Assembly (NCBI GenBank): GCA_024276995.1
Contig: JAJRWB010000041.1
Span: 27,015-91,014 of the forward strand
Reading direction: 5' to 3'
Source: Candidatus Eiseniibacteriota bacterium
Lineage (GTDB): Bacteria > Orphanbacterota > Orphanbacteria > Orphanbacterales > Orphanbacteraceae
Length of the DNA: 64,000 bases
Shown here: positions 52,752-62,168 of the stretch, in pieces
How positions within the stretch are numbered: the stretch's first letter is position 1
Layout: every line of letters starts with the position of its first letter
Notes under the pieces: generated by a model
Told to the model about the DNA's origin: nothing
What the model saw: only the letters and a program-made list of their open reading frames with translations
Databases searched by the model: none
Position numbers and translations under genes: made by a program

Positions 52752-55700
52752 ATGAAGAAAACGCGATTTCGCGCAACGGTCCGGTGTTTCACCGCCTCGA
52801 TTCTTCTCCTCGCGGTCGCCGCGACGGGAGCGGCCGCGTCCGCCATCGAGATGCGCCCGCCGGTGAAGTCGGTCGCGCCTGTCGGAAGGATCGCACCGGG
52901 CCGGGCGGCGACATCGGCGAAGGAAGTCGACCTCGGCCGCGTCGTTCCGCCGCCGGGAAGAATCGCGACCACGGGCCGCTTTCGGAAATCATGGCGGTCC
53001 GCGCCGGATGCGGCGAAGCGTCGCGGGTCGTTCGAGGATATCGACCTCACTGCGGAAGCGACCGGTCGTTCGGCCCTCCCGGCGGGCATGCCCGGCGAAG
53101 CGATCCGCGAGCGGCTCACCGATCTCGGCCGGCTGACCGCGAGGGGAGGGGCGCTCAACCGCCCGACCGCCGCCGCCGGCAAACAGACCGCCGCCGCCCT
53201 CCCGTGGAACGCCGATCATCTTCTCGCCGATGCGACGAACATGGACGACGAGTATGTCTCCATCGTCGCAAGCCCGGTGAGCGCGAATCTCTACGCCGTC
53301 TTCGAGGCGACCGATCTCGGCGGCACCGACCGCGACATCCATATCGCCAGGAGCACCGACAACGGCGCCACCTGGCAGGTGTGGGAGATGCCTTCGTTCG
53401 TTCAGGATGAATACCACCCGGAGATCGCCGTCGACGCGGGGGGGTATCTTCTCGTCACCTGGATCCGCGCCGACGGATACATTCTCAGGGCGAAGACGAC
53501 GAACACCGACGATCCGACGCTCTGGGCGTGGGTGAAGGGACTGAGTGTGGGAGAGACGTGCGCCACGCCGAGCATCGCGGTGAAGCGCCAGGGGACGAAT
53601 GGGAAGGTGTTCATCGCCGCGGCGTGGTACACGATGAATTACGATCTGCTCGCCTACGAGTGGACGCTGATCTGGATGTACAGCACCGACGGAGGAGTGA
53701 CGGTGCAGTACGACTACTTCCTCCCCGACGGCTACAACGATTACTGGCCCGACGTGGCGCTCAAGGGGGCGACGTGCTATTTTATCAACGCCGAGCAAGA
53801 TTACTATACCGGTGAAATGGAAATCCTCGCCGTGGCGGACAACCTTTCCGGCTCCTTCCTGAACGCTTTCAGCCTCACCGCCTGGACCGCCATGGACTGT
53901 CGTTTCCCCGTGGTGGCGAACCAGGCGGAGAACGTCTACATCGCCTACCAGCTCGATTTCGACGACGGCCTCGGCAACGTGGACGGCGATATCATCTACT
54001 CGTATTCATGGGACGGCCTGACCAGCGTGTACGGTCCCTTCGAGATGGTGGCCGACACGTACCAGAGCGTCGGTCCGGCGATCTTCACGAAGGGAGGCGT
54101 CGTCGGGTGCCTTTGGCTCGACGCCCTTCCCGGCGGAGATCAGTTCGAACTCGTCTCCCGCCAGGCGGGCGGCTTCGGTCACCCCGACTTTTGGGGGGCG
54201 ATCGAAACCGTCTCCGACCAACAAAACCTCGATCCCACCTTCCACTCGGCGTTCGGCGTGTTCGGCGACAGCTTGATCCATGCCGCATGGATCGACCGGC
54301 GCGATTTTCCCACCCAGGGACTGAATGTCTATACGAGTGAACGAACCACAGAGCCGAACTTGGCGCCGTTCACGCCGGCGGGGTGGGGGGGACCGCTCGT
54401 GGCCGGGATGGCGCGGGGCGACCGGGTTACCGGCTATCTGAAAGCGAACGATACGACGTTCGTCAGCTTCGCCTTCATCAACGGCGGCCTTTCCGACATC
54501 GCCGTCGATTTCCAGGTGCGGTTCACCGTGGACGGCGCACTCGACGCGTCGTGGACCATGCAGGGAGGAGTCCCTGTGAACAGCTATGTCACGGTGGAGG
54601 ATCATCCGGTGATCGTCGGGGCGGGGCCGCACGTTCTCGCCTTCGACATCGACCCTCTTTTCGAGGTGGGCGAGACCGACGAAGGGGACAACAGCCATGC
54701 CGACACGCTCATCTTCATCGACGGCGACCCGGCGCTCCGCTTCAACCCGAACGGGATCACCCACATCTTTTCGGCGCCCCCTCTCGGGCGAGCCGGGGCG
54801 ATGCGGCTGGCCGCCGATCCTCCCGTACGCCGCGAAACGAGAATGGAGGCGGTCGGTCCGCGCCTGAAGGAAAGCGTGATGAGCGACGGCAACGCGATGC
54901 GCCGGGTGATCCTCGTTCCCGCCGAGAGGGTGGATGTCCCCGCCCTTACCGGGCGGCTCTCCGGCGCCGCACTTCCCGACAGGAGGGACGCCGTGAGGTC
55001 GGCGCTTCGCGTCGAGTCGGAGAAGAACCGCCGCGTACTTCGCGGCGTGTGGAACGCTCTCGTCGCCGCCGGGTCGATGACCGAGCCGGAAGCGCTCTGG
55101 ATGACCGGCGTGTTTTCGGCCCGCATGAACGCCGCCGCCGTGGACGCCCTATCGCGCAATCCATCGGTGGCGCGCCTCTGGCTCGATGATCGTCCCCTCG
55201 AGCCGATGATGCTCGCCGGCGGCAATGGCGCCGATAGGAACCGCCGCATCTTGGCGGCGGCGTGGCATCTGGCGCGAACGGGGGTCGACTCGGCGTGGGC
55301 TCTCGGCTACGACGGTACGGGAATCGTGATCGGTCATCTCGACAGCGGTGCGGCATACGACCACCCCGACCTCGCGGGTCACCTGTGGGACGGGTCGCCC
55401 GCTTGGCCGAACCACGGTTACGATGCCGTCGATGAAGATAACGACCCGTACGACGGCGATACGCAGTTCTATCACGGCACCCACACGGCGGGACTGATCG
55501 TCGGGGACGGCACGTCGGGAACGATCACCGGCGTGGCGCCCGGCGCGAAGCTGATGCTCCTCCGCTGCATGCCCGGCACGTTCACCGATCTCGCCGAAGC
55601 GCTCCAGTTCGCCATGGACAACGGCGCCGATCTTCTCTCGCTCTCGGCAGGCTGGATCAATGCGACGAGCGACCTGAGGGAGGGGAATCGGTACAACGCG

Positions 55701-56816
55701 ACGGTCCTTCTCGCGGCGGGGATCCCGTGGGTGTGCGCCGCCGGGAACGGCGACAACGCGGGCGGTCATCTTCCCGTGCCGGCGGATATCGCCTCGCCCG
55801 CCGATTCCCCCGACCCGTGGTACGGCACCGCTGGCCACACGGCGGTGATCTCCGTCGGGGCGACCACTGCCGCCGACGAGCCGTGGACCTACTCGAGCCA
55901 CGGGCCGACCGAGTGGAACATCGACCCGTCGGCGTACGGCTTCAACGACTACCCGTATCCTCCCGGACTGGTGAAGCCCGACGTGGCCGCGCCGGGCGAA
56001 CAGATCACGAGCACTACGCCGCCCGCCGCGTACGTTTCATACGACGGCACGAGCATGGCGACGCCCCAGGTCGCCGGTGCGTGCGCCATTTTGCTCCAGG
56101 CGAGCCCCGGGGCGACGCCGTCCGATCTCGCTCGCGCCCTCGAAAGCTCGACCTTGGATATCGCCGCCGCGCCCGCGTCGCCCGGCAGGGACAACTACGC
56201 CGGCGCCGGGCTGATCGACATCCCCGCGGCGCTCGCGCTCCTTCCCACCGAACGGAGGGAAATACTATATGTATGCAATGACGGCCCCCTGCCGTTGAAT
56301 GTCGACGGCGCAGCGTGGAGCGAAAGCTGGTTGAGTGTGACACCTCTTTCCGCTTCCATCGCCCCGGGCGACTCGCTCCTCTTCTCGGTTCTTCTCGATT
56401 CCGTGGGGCTCTCCGCCGGCATGTATACGGACGACGTGCTCTTCACGTCGAACGACCCGGCCTCGCCCCACGCGCTTCCGGTGACGCTCTTCATGGGCGA
56501 GCCGACAGGCGTGGTGGGCGATGCACCTCCGCCGCCCTCCGCACGCCGGCTGGAGAGTCTTCCCAATCCATTCAACCCGGTGACGGTCATCCGTTTCGAA
56601 ACGGCGTCGCGCGGCAAGGTGAATCTGTCGATCTATACGGCCGCCGGCAGGCTGGTGCGGACCCTCATGGACGGCATAATCGACGGCGGCAGCCATGAAG
56701 TGGAGTGGAATGGGAGGGACGACTCGAACCGGTCGCTGGCGAGCGGAATCTACCTCGCCACGCTCGAGACGGAGGGATCGACCCGGGTGAACCGGAAACT
56801 GACCCTTCTGAGGTAA
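52752..56816 (+). CDS. Secreted S8 (subtilisin-like) peptidase with large N-terminal propeller and FlgD-like tail
   Basis: 1354 residues from ATG 52752 (the signal starts 'MKKTRFRATVRCF'; an in-frame start 45 bp upstream would add a charged lead). Order: signal peptide; sialidase-like beta propeller (about 160-530, 'DIHIARSTDNGATWQVWE'); CARDB-type Ig (about 560-650); an I9-like prodomain (about 690-820, 'ALSRNPSVARLWLDD'); then the subtilase domain with D864 ('GHLDSGA'), H908 ('HGTHTAG') and S1101 ('DGTSMATPQVAG'). An ASH-like domain and the sorting tail end the protein. The propeptide lying internally after a large module is unusual. Confidence 0.92.
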   Translation: MKKTRFRATVRCFTASILLLAVAATGAAASAIEMRPPVKSVAPVGRIAPGRAATSAKEVDLGRVVPPPGRIATTGRFRKSWRSAPDAAKRRGSFEDIDLTAEATGRSALPAGMPGEAIRERLTDLGRLTARGGALNRPTAAAGKQTAAALPWNADHLLADATNMDDEYVSIVASPVSANLYAVFEATDLGGTDRDIHIARSTDNGATWQVWEMPSFVQDEYHPEIAVDAGGYLLVTWIRADGYILRAKTTNTDDPTLWAWVKGLSVGETCATPSIAVKRQGTNGKVFIAAAWYTMNYDLLAYEWTLIWMYSTDGGVTVQYDYFLPDGYNDYWPDVALKGATCYFINAEQDYYTGEMEILAVADNLSGSFLNAFSLTAWTAMDCRFPVVANQAENVYIAYQLDFDDGLGNVDGDIIYSYSWDGLTSVYGPFEMVADTYQSVGPAIFTKGGVVGCLWLDALPGGDQFELVSRQAGGFGHPDFWGAIETVSDQQNLDPTFHSAFGVFGDSLIHAAWIDRRDFPTQGLNVYTSERTTEPNLAPFTPAGWGGPLVAGMARGDRVTGYLKANDTTFVSFAFINGGLSDIAVDFQVRFTVDGALDASWTMQGGVPVNSYVTVEDHPVIVGAGPHVLAFDIDPLFEVGETDEGDNSHADTLIFIDGDPALRFNPNGITHIFSAPPLGRAGAMRLAADPPVRRETRMEAVGPRLKESVMSDGNAMRRVILVPAERVDVPALTGRLSGAALPDRRDAVRSALRVESEKNRRVLRGVWNALVAAGSMTEPEALWMTGVFSARMNAAAVDALSRNPSVARLWLDDRPLEPMMLAGGNGADRNRRILAAAWHLARTGVDSAWALGYDGTGIVIGHLDSGAAYDHPDLAGHLWDGSPAWPNHGYDAVDEDNDPYDGDTQFYHGTHTAGLIVGDGTSGTITGVAPGAKLMLLRCMPGTFTDLAEALQFAMDNGADLLSLSAGWINATSDLREGNRYNATVLLAAGIPWVCAAGNGDNAGGHLPVPADIASPADSPDPWYGTAGHTAVISVGATTAADEPWTYSSHGPTEWNIDPSAYGFNDYPYPPGLVKPDVAAPGEQITSTTPPAAYVSYDGTSMATPQVAGACAILLQASPGATPSDLARALESSTLDIAAAPASPGRDNYAGAGLIDIPAALALLPTERREILYVCNDGPLPLNVDGAAWSESWLSVTPLSASIAPGDSLLFSVLLDSVGLSAGMYTDDVLFTSNDPASPHALPVTLFMGEPTGVVGDAPPPPSARRLESLPNPFNPVTVIRFETASRGKVNLSIYTAAGRLVRTLMDGIIDGGSHEVEWNGRDDSNRSLASGIYLATLETEGSTRVNRKLTLLR

Positions 56817-56825
56817 GGCCGTCGC

Positions 56826-59800
56826 CTACTTGTCTGCGCGAGATGTATTCGTAGCGAGTTCGATCGTGGCGAGACGCTTGACGTACGTTTCATTCTCCGG
56901 GGCGAGATCGATCGCCTTCAGGATCGCCTCTTTCGCCTCCACCGTTTCGTTTCGCTTGTAATGCACCCACGCGAGCGTGTCGAACCGTGACGCCGACGGG
57001 TCGAGTTCCACGGCGCGTTTCGCGAGATCGAGCGCCTCGTCGAGGTTTGTATTCTTTTCCCCGAACATCCAGGCGAGATTGTTGTACGCCTCGGAGTTCT
57101 TCGGGGCGGCGGCGATTGCCCGCCGGCAGAGAGATTCCGCCTCGGCGAGGTTCCCCCGTCCCCCTTCGAGAACGGCGAGGAAATTCAGCGCATCCACCGA
57201 AAGGGGATCCTTTTCCAGCGCCGCGCGGTACGCCTCGGCGGCGTCGTCCACGCGCCCCCTCTTCTCCTCGAGAAGTCCGAGCCTGAGCAGGACGTCGCTT
57301 CGGTCGCCGGTGATGTCGGCCGCCTTCGCGCAGGCGTCGGCGGCACCGTCGAGATCGCCCATCGCCTCGAGTGAAACGGCGAGCCCGAGGAGAGCGGCGC
57401 TCCTTTCCGGCGCCAACTCGAGGGCGCGCCTGTAACTTTCGACGGCGCGCCGGTCGTCTGCGAGGGCATGCCGGAGATCACCCTGCCACCGGGCGATGCC
57501 CGCGTCATCGGGCGCGAGGCGTGCCGCGGCGTCCATCTTCCGCGCCGCCTCCTCGAGACGACCGTTCCGCCAATAAGTGCGGGCGAGGCCGGTCAAGGCG
57601 CGCGGGTCGTCTGGATTTTGCATCGCCAGCTGTTCCTGCTGCTCGAGCATCCGCTCGCGACGCTCCCGCGCAAGGCGGACCGCGGGATGTTCGGGGCAGA
57701 TCTCCTCGGCCTTGTCGAACTCTTCGCGCGAAGTCGGATCGCCGCGGAGTCCCTTGATCATCCCCCGGAGGGCGTACTCGTTGCTTTCGTAGTACCGGCC
57801 GAGTTTTTCAAGCGTTTCCTCCCGTTCGAGCGAATCGGTGGGAAGATCGTAAAGGAGGTTTCTCACGTCCGATCGGTAGGGAAGCATCGATTCGAGAAGT
57901 GTCGCCCAGCCGAGTTCGTCCGCTTCGGTGAACTTCGGAGTGATGTACTCGAGGAGCGGATGGTCGTCGGTGTTCAGCTTCGCTCCTTCGGTGTATTCCC
58001 GCATGGCGTCCTCGTCCATCACGAGGCTGTTCAGGAAGAAGTAGGGGTTCTCGGCGTCCATGATCACCAGGTCCTTCTGGATCGCCGGATCGTTGATCCG
58101 TCTGTAGAAATCCTGGAAGTCGATGGTGAGCGGCGTATCGTCCACCGGGGCGAGGAGCTGCGCGTGCCGGTTCACCACGTTGTGTGCCATCCAAAGCGTA
58201 GCGTGGGGGAACACCGTCTGGAAGGAGCGGAGGATCATCTTCATCTCCTCTTCGCGCATTCCGTAGACGGGGAACCAGCTCGACATGAATCCCCCCGGTG
58301 CGATGCGGCGGCGACAGTCGGCGAAATAGTCCACCGTGTAGAGGCTGGCGTTCCCGCTGACCCGCGGGTGGATCGAGTCGTTCATGATGATGTCATATGT
58401 TTCACCCGTCAAAAGGGCATAGTTCTTCGCGTCCATGATGATCACGCGGGTTCGCGGATCTTCGTACGAGTGCTCGTTGATATCGGCGAAGTACGGGGCG
58501 GCGCGCATCAGCCCCTCGCAGATCTCGATCACGTCGAGGCTCGCCGCGCCCTCGAGAAGGACCACCCGTGCCGTCTCTCCGCTGCCGAAGCCGACCTGCA
58601 TCACCCTGGGGGAAGGCTTGTGAAAAAGGAGGGGGAGGTGCCCCTGGAGGAGCTGCGTCGTTCGCAGCATGTAATCGGTGCCCGCCACGTCGACGCCGTT
58701 CGTGCAGATCACCCGCAGGTCATCCTGGAGGTTCGTTCCCGCCGGGAACCGGTGGACCGTCACCGTGGCGGTCACCCCTTCGCTGCAGTAGATCATCTCG
58801 GTCTGGGAGCGGGACTGGTTGAAGAGTTTGTGAAACGCGTTGGCGGGCACGAGGAAGACGCCGGCAAGGACGCCGGCCGCCCCGACGAGTGCGGCCGTTG
58901 CAGCGCCCGCTACGGGCCGGCCCGGTTCGGCGGCATAGAGAACGAGGCCGATCACGATGTTGAGGGCGGCCACCGCGAGGATTCCGTGTTGGGCTCCCAT
59001 GAGCGGGAGGATGACGAAACCGGCGATCGCCGAACCGGCCACCGCGCCGAGGGTGTTCATGGCGTAGAGTCGACCGACACCGCTTCCCGCGTGGTTCGTG
59101 TCACGGATGAAGCATCGCGTGGCGATCGGAAACGCCGCGCCCATCAGGAGCGTCGGCACCGCCATGACGAAGGCCGCGGCGATGAATTTCATCGCCGTAC
59201 CTCCCCAGAATCCGGTCGGGAGATGGGGCAGGAAGAATGCCGGAAGCTTGTAGAGGTTCGCCATGAGCGGAATCGAAGCGACCGCCGCGAGTCCGATGGC
59301 GATCTCCACCATGCCGAGGAGGGCGACCGGTCTCTTCCATCGATCGACCCACCGTGCAACGAGGAGGCTGCCGATGGCGATGCCCGCCAGGAACGTGGTG
59401 AGCACTACGGCGAACGCCTCGATGCTGGCGGTGACGATATAGACGATCACGCGCGTCCAGAGAACTTCGTAGGCGAGGGACGCGAAACCCGCGAGCGCGG
59501 TGCCGGCGAGAACGATGTTTCGGATCCGGGAGGAGTAGTCCCAGCCTCCCCGTGTCGCGCCGGATCGCTCTTCCCCGGCCCCCTGTCGTGTGTTCGGAGA
59601 GTCCGCGTCGCTTCTTGTTCGCCCCATCGGCGGTAGTGTGCGGGCGGTGAGAAAGATCAGCACGGCGACGACGAGACTGGTGCCGGCGGCGGCGTAATTG
59701 CTGGCCGTGACGCCCAGCTTCTCGATGAGGAAGAAGCCGGCGGCGAAGCACCCGAGGGTCGCCCCGAAGGTGTTCAATGCGTAAAGATTCGCGACCTGGC

Positions 59801-60281
59801 GGCCGATCCGTTTCCTCTCGGTAGCGAAGAAGCGGGTCAAAACGGGGAGCGTCGCGCCCATGAGCATGCTCGGTGCGATGAGAAGGAGGAAGGAGAGAAG
59901 GAAGCGTGCGATAAAGAACGGTGTGGGTCGCTCGCCGAGACTGCGAAAGAGGTGCCCGTAGAAGAGGTTGAGACCGTCGAGAATGAACGGCATGAGGATG
60001 GCGAACAGCGCGATGCCCGCTTCGAGGAAAGCGTAGATCCGAAGGACGTCGCTTCGCTTGTCGATCAGCTTCCCCGATAGGTAACTGCCGAGAGCGAGGC
60101 CGCCCATGAAGGAAGAGACCACGGTGCTCGCCGCGTACACCGTGTTCCCGAAGACGAGGGAGAGCATGCGGGTCCAGATGATCTCGTAAACGAGACCCGC
60201 GGCGCCGGAGAGAACGAAAAGAAACAGGATGATGAACGCGGCGCTCCCGCGGCTTCCCTTTTCCGGTTTGCGAACGCTCAT
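56826..60281 (-). CDS. MFS transporter-like / spermidine-synthase-like / TPR fusion membrane protein
   Basis: 1151 residues. Two six-helix MFS-like halves ('GAAGLVYEIIWTRMLSLVFGNT' and the second copy 'AGFASLAYEVLWTRVIVY') give about 14 membrane segments to residue ~490. A spermidine-synthase-type Rossmann domain follows (about 495-760), with 'VMQVGFGSGETARVVLLEG', 'VIEICEGLM' and 'YDIIMNDSIHP'. The aspartate-rich aminopropyl site of SpeE is not conserved, so polyamine synthesis is doubtful. The last ~300 residues carry about eight TPRs. Such fused proteins are found in many uncultured bacteria and their substrate is unknown. It converges on the S8 gene with a 9-bp gap. Confidence 0.85.
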   Translation of the reverse strand: MSVRKPEKGSRGSAAFIILFLFVLSGAAGLVYEIIWTRMLSLVFGNTVYAASTVVSSFMGGLALGSYLSGKLIDKRSDVLRIYAFLEAGIALFAILMPFILDGLNLFYGHLFRSLGERPTPFFIARFLLSFLLLIAPSMLMGATLPVLTRFFATERKRIGRQVANLYALNTFGATLGCFAAGFFLIEKLGVTASNYAAAGTSLVVAVLIFLTARTLPPMGRTRSDADSPNTRQGAGEERSGATRGGWDYSSRIRNIVLAGTALAGFASLAYEVLWTRVIVYIVTASIEAFAVVLTTFLAGIAIGSLLVARWVDRWKRPVALLGMVEIAIGLAAVASIPLMANLYKLPAFFLPHLPTGFWGGTAMKFIAAAFVMAVPTLLMGAAFPIATRCFIRDTNHAGSGVGRLYAMNTLGAVAGSAIAGFVILPLMGAQHGILAVAALNIVIGLVLYAAEPGRPVAGAATAALVGAAGVLAGVFLVPANAFHKLFNQSRSQTEMIYCSEGVTATVTVHRFPAGTNLQDDLRVICTNGVDVAGTDYMLRTTQLLQGHLPLLFHKPSPRVMQVGFGSGETARVVLLEGAASLDVIEICEGLMRAAPYFADINEHSYEDPRTRVIIMDAKNYALLTGETYDIIMNDSIHPRVSGNASLYTVDYFADCRRRIAPGGFMSSWFPVYGMREEEMKMILRSFQTVFPHATLWMAHNVVNRHAQLLAPVDDTPLTIDFQDFYRRINDPAIQKDLVIMDAENPYFFLNSLVMDEDAMREYTEGAKLNTDDHPLLEYITPKFTEADELGWATLLESMLPYRSDVRNLLYDLPTDSLEREETLEKLGRYYESNEYALRGMIKGLRGDPTSREEFDKAEEICPEHPAVRLARERRERMLEQQEQLAMQNPDDPRALTGLARTYWRNGRLEEAARKMDAAARLAPDDAGIARWQGDLRHALADDRRAVESYRRALELAPERSAALLGLAVSLEAMGDLDGAADACAKAADITGDRSDVLLRLGLLEEKRGRVDDAAEAYRAALEKDPLSVDALNFLAVLEGGRGNLAEAESLCRRAIAAAPKNSEAYNNLAWMFGEKNTNLDEALDLAKRAVELDPSASRFDTLAWVHYKRNETVEAKEAILKAIDLAPENETYVKRLATIELATNTSRADK

Positions 60282-60497
60282 TCTTCTCGCACCCGTCCCC
60301 TCTCATCGGGGAATGGCCGCCGGGTCGACAGTGTCATGTGAAGAAGTCGTCGTCCGGCCGACAGCTCCTGAACTGGTCGAATACATGAATCTTATCATAT
60401 GATGCAAAGATCGGTCCAGTTCACCGAAGCTCGACATCGATCCCGTCGCGACGGGAAAACGGTGCCCGGGGGAAACAGATCTCCGTATAATCCCTCC

Positions 60498-61679
60498 ATG
60501 GCCGACTCGACGCATTCATCTCGCCGGCACATGGACCGCATTGCCGCGGGAGGCGTATTCCTTCTCGCGCTTGCGATCCGCCTCGCCCACTTCATGGAGA
60601 TCCGCGCGCACGACCCCTTTTTCGAACTGCCGTCGGTCGATCCGAGGATCTACCACCAGTGGGCGCTGCGGATTCTCGGCGGCGATCTTCTCGGCACGGG
60701 TCCGTTCATTCTCGGACCGCTCTATCCGTACTTCCTCGCCCTCGTGTACAAGGCCGCCGGGCCGTCGATCCCGCTGGTGAAACTTCTCCAGTGTGTGCTC
60801 GGATCGTTGCTGTGTGTTTTCGTGTACTACCTCGGCACGAGGCTCTTCTCCCGCGCCGCCGGTCTCGTCGCGGGAATCGCCGCGGCGTGCTGTTCGATGC
60901 TCGTCTTCTACGGCGGCACGCTGATGATCGTGAATCTTCTCGCGCCCCTCGTGCTGCTCTTGCTGATCGCGGCGTACCGGGCGGTCGACTCGCCCGGCGG
61001 TGCGACGTTTTCGATCGCAGGGGCGCTCCTGGGGCTTTGCGTCCTGGCGAGGGAAAACTCCCTTCTCATCGGCCCGCCCCTTCTCGCCTGGATGATGCTT
61101 CGCACGCCGATCGGGACGTTTCACGCACGTGTTCGGCTCGGTGCGTTCTTCTCCCTCGCCGTGGCGGCGGTGATCATGCCCGCCACGCTGCGGAACCTCG
61201 TCGTCACGGGAGAACCGATCCTGGTGAACGCCGCCGGCGGGATGTCGTTTTACACGGGAAACAACCCGGACGCCGACGGGACCTTCCACGTGCCCGCCAT
61301 TTTCGAACGCACCTTCGCGGACGATCCGCTGGAACAGTACGAAACATACTCCGCTCTGGCCGACCGCCTCACCGGCCGCCGCCTCGGTCCGTCGGAACTG
61401 ACCCGCTTCTGGGTGAGCGAGGGTTTCCGCTTCATCCGGGAGAAGCCGGGCCGGTGGGCCGCGCTGGAACTTCGCAAGCTCGATCTCTTCTTCAATGCCG
61501 CCGAGGTCTGGAATAATCGTCCCGTCACTCTCGCCAAGGAGTTCTCGGCGGTTCTTCGCCTCCCGCTGCTTACGTTCGGCGTCATGCTTCCCCTCGCGCT
61601 CGTCGGCTTCTTCGCCGCTTTGGGACGATGGAGAGAACTCGCGCCGCTTCATATCGTCATCGGTGTCCATCTCCTCTAG
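60498..61679 (+). CDS. GT39/ArnT-like membrane glycosyltransferase, N-terminal part of an interrupted gene
   Basis: About 393 residues from ATG 60498; TATAAT at 60486-60491 suggests a very short or absent leader. Around eight hydrophobic segments. The first periplasmic loop has 'VDPRIYHQWALRILGGDLL', the acidic D-E/D region typical of dolichol- or polyprenol-phosphate-sugar-dependent GT-C enzymes. The reading frame ends at TAG (61677-61679) in the middle of a hydrophobic segment. The same frame continues directly as 'ALLLIVLSRYRVSAVPVMIL', the conserved end of these enzymes, so the stop is probably a mutation, an error or a recoding event. Several other genes here end in TAG, so TAG is a normal stop in this genome. 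Confidence 0.8.
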   Translation: MADSTHSSRRHMDRIAAGGVFLLALAIRLAHFMEIRAHDPFFELPSVDPRIYHQWALRILGGDLLGTGPFILGPLYPYFLALVYKAAGPSIPLVKLLQCVLGSLLCVFVYYLGTRLFSRAAGLVAGIAAACCSMLVFYGGTLMIVNLLAPLVLLLLIAAYRAVDSPGGATFSIAGALLGLCVLARENSLLIGPPLLAWMMLRTPIGTFHARVRLGAFFSLAVAAVIMPATLRNLVVTGEPILVNAAGGMSFYTGNNPDADGTFHVPAIFERTFADDPLEQYETYSALADRLTGRRLGPSELTRFWVSEGFRFIREKPGRWAALELRKLDLFFNAAEVWNNRPVTLAKEFSAVLRLPLLTFGVMLPLALVGFFAALGRWRELAPLHIVIGVHLL

Positions 61680-61694
61680 GCGCTTCTTCTCATC

Positions 61695-62168
61695 GTGCTT
61701 TCCCGCTACAGGGTGAGCGCCGTCCCGGTGATGATCCTCTTCGCGGCCCACGGCGCGGTCACGATCGTCCGGCTTGCCCGCGGGCGCGATGCGGCGCGTA
61801 TCGTCCTCGCCGTCTCGCTGCTCGTCGTATCGTTCCCCGCGGTGAACCGGGAGGTGGTGGAGGAGGATCTCTCGGTGGCCAGGTACAACCTGGCGAACCG
61901 TTACAGCGAACTGGAGCGCTGGGACGAGGCGATTCGAACGTATCGCGCGGCCATCGCGGAGAATCCGGATTATATTTCGTCGTTCAACAACCTGGCGGTG
62001 GCGTACGAAAAATCAGGACGCACGACGGATGCGGTCGGCGCGTGGCGCGATGTGCTTCGCATCGCCCGGGCGCGCCGGTTGGGCGTCTACATCGAGCGCG
62101 CGCGCAACCGGATCGCCATGCTCGAAGAGCGTGCCGCCCCGCTTCCTTCCGGCCCTCAGCGCAGATAG
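61695..62168 (+). CDS. C-terminal part of the interrupted GT39-like gene, with TPR
   Basis: In frame with the upstream gene; five sense codons lie between the TAG and the first possible start (GTG 61695), which has no ribosome-binding site. 157 residues: one or two membrane helices that begin with the conserved 'SRYRVSAVP', then a TPR region ('ARYNLANRYSELERWDEAI', 'NNLAVAYEKSGRTTDAV'). It is best read as the missing tail of the glycosyltransferase rather than an independent protein. Its end overlaps the convergent lipoprotein gene by 13 bp. Confidence 0.7.
   Translation: MLSRYRVSAVPVMILFAAHGAVTIVRLARGRDAARIVLAVSLLVVSFPAVNREVVEEDLSVARYNLANRYSELERWDEAIRTYRAAIAENPDYISSFNNLAVAYEKSGRTTDAVGAWRDVLRIARARRLGVYIERARNRIAMLEERAAPLPSGPQRR

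Noticed and set aside
57468..59636. Open frame of 722 codons opposite the MFS/spermidine-synthase-like fusion
   Set aside because: Charged low-complexity translation with no membrane or domain pattern; it lies wholly inside a well-supported gene on the other strand.
61677..61679. Genome-wide reassignment of TAG
   Set aside because: The metallophosphoesterase (24690), the first TonB receptor (40782) and the GT4 gene (52499) all end naturally with TAG, so it acts as a stop.
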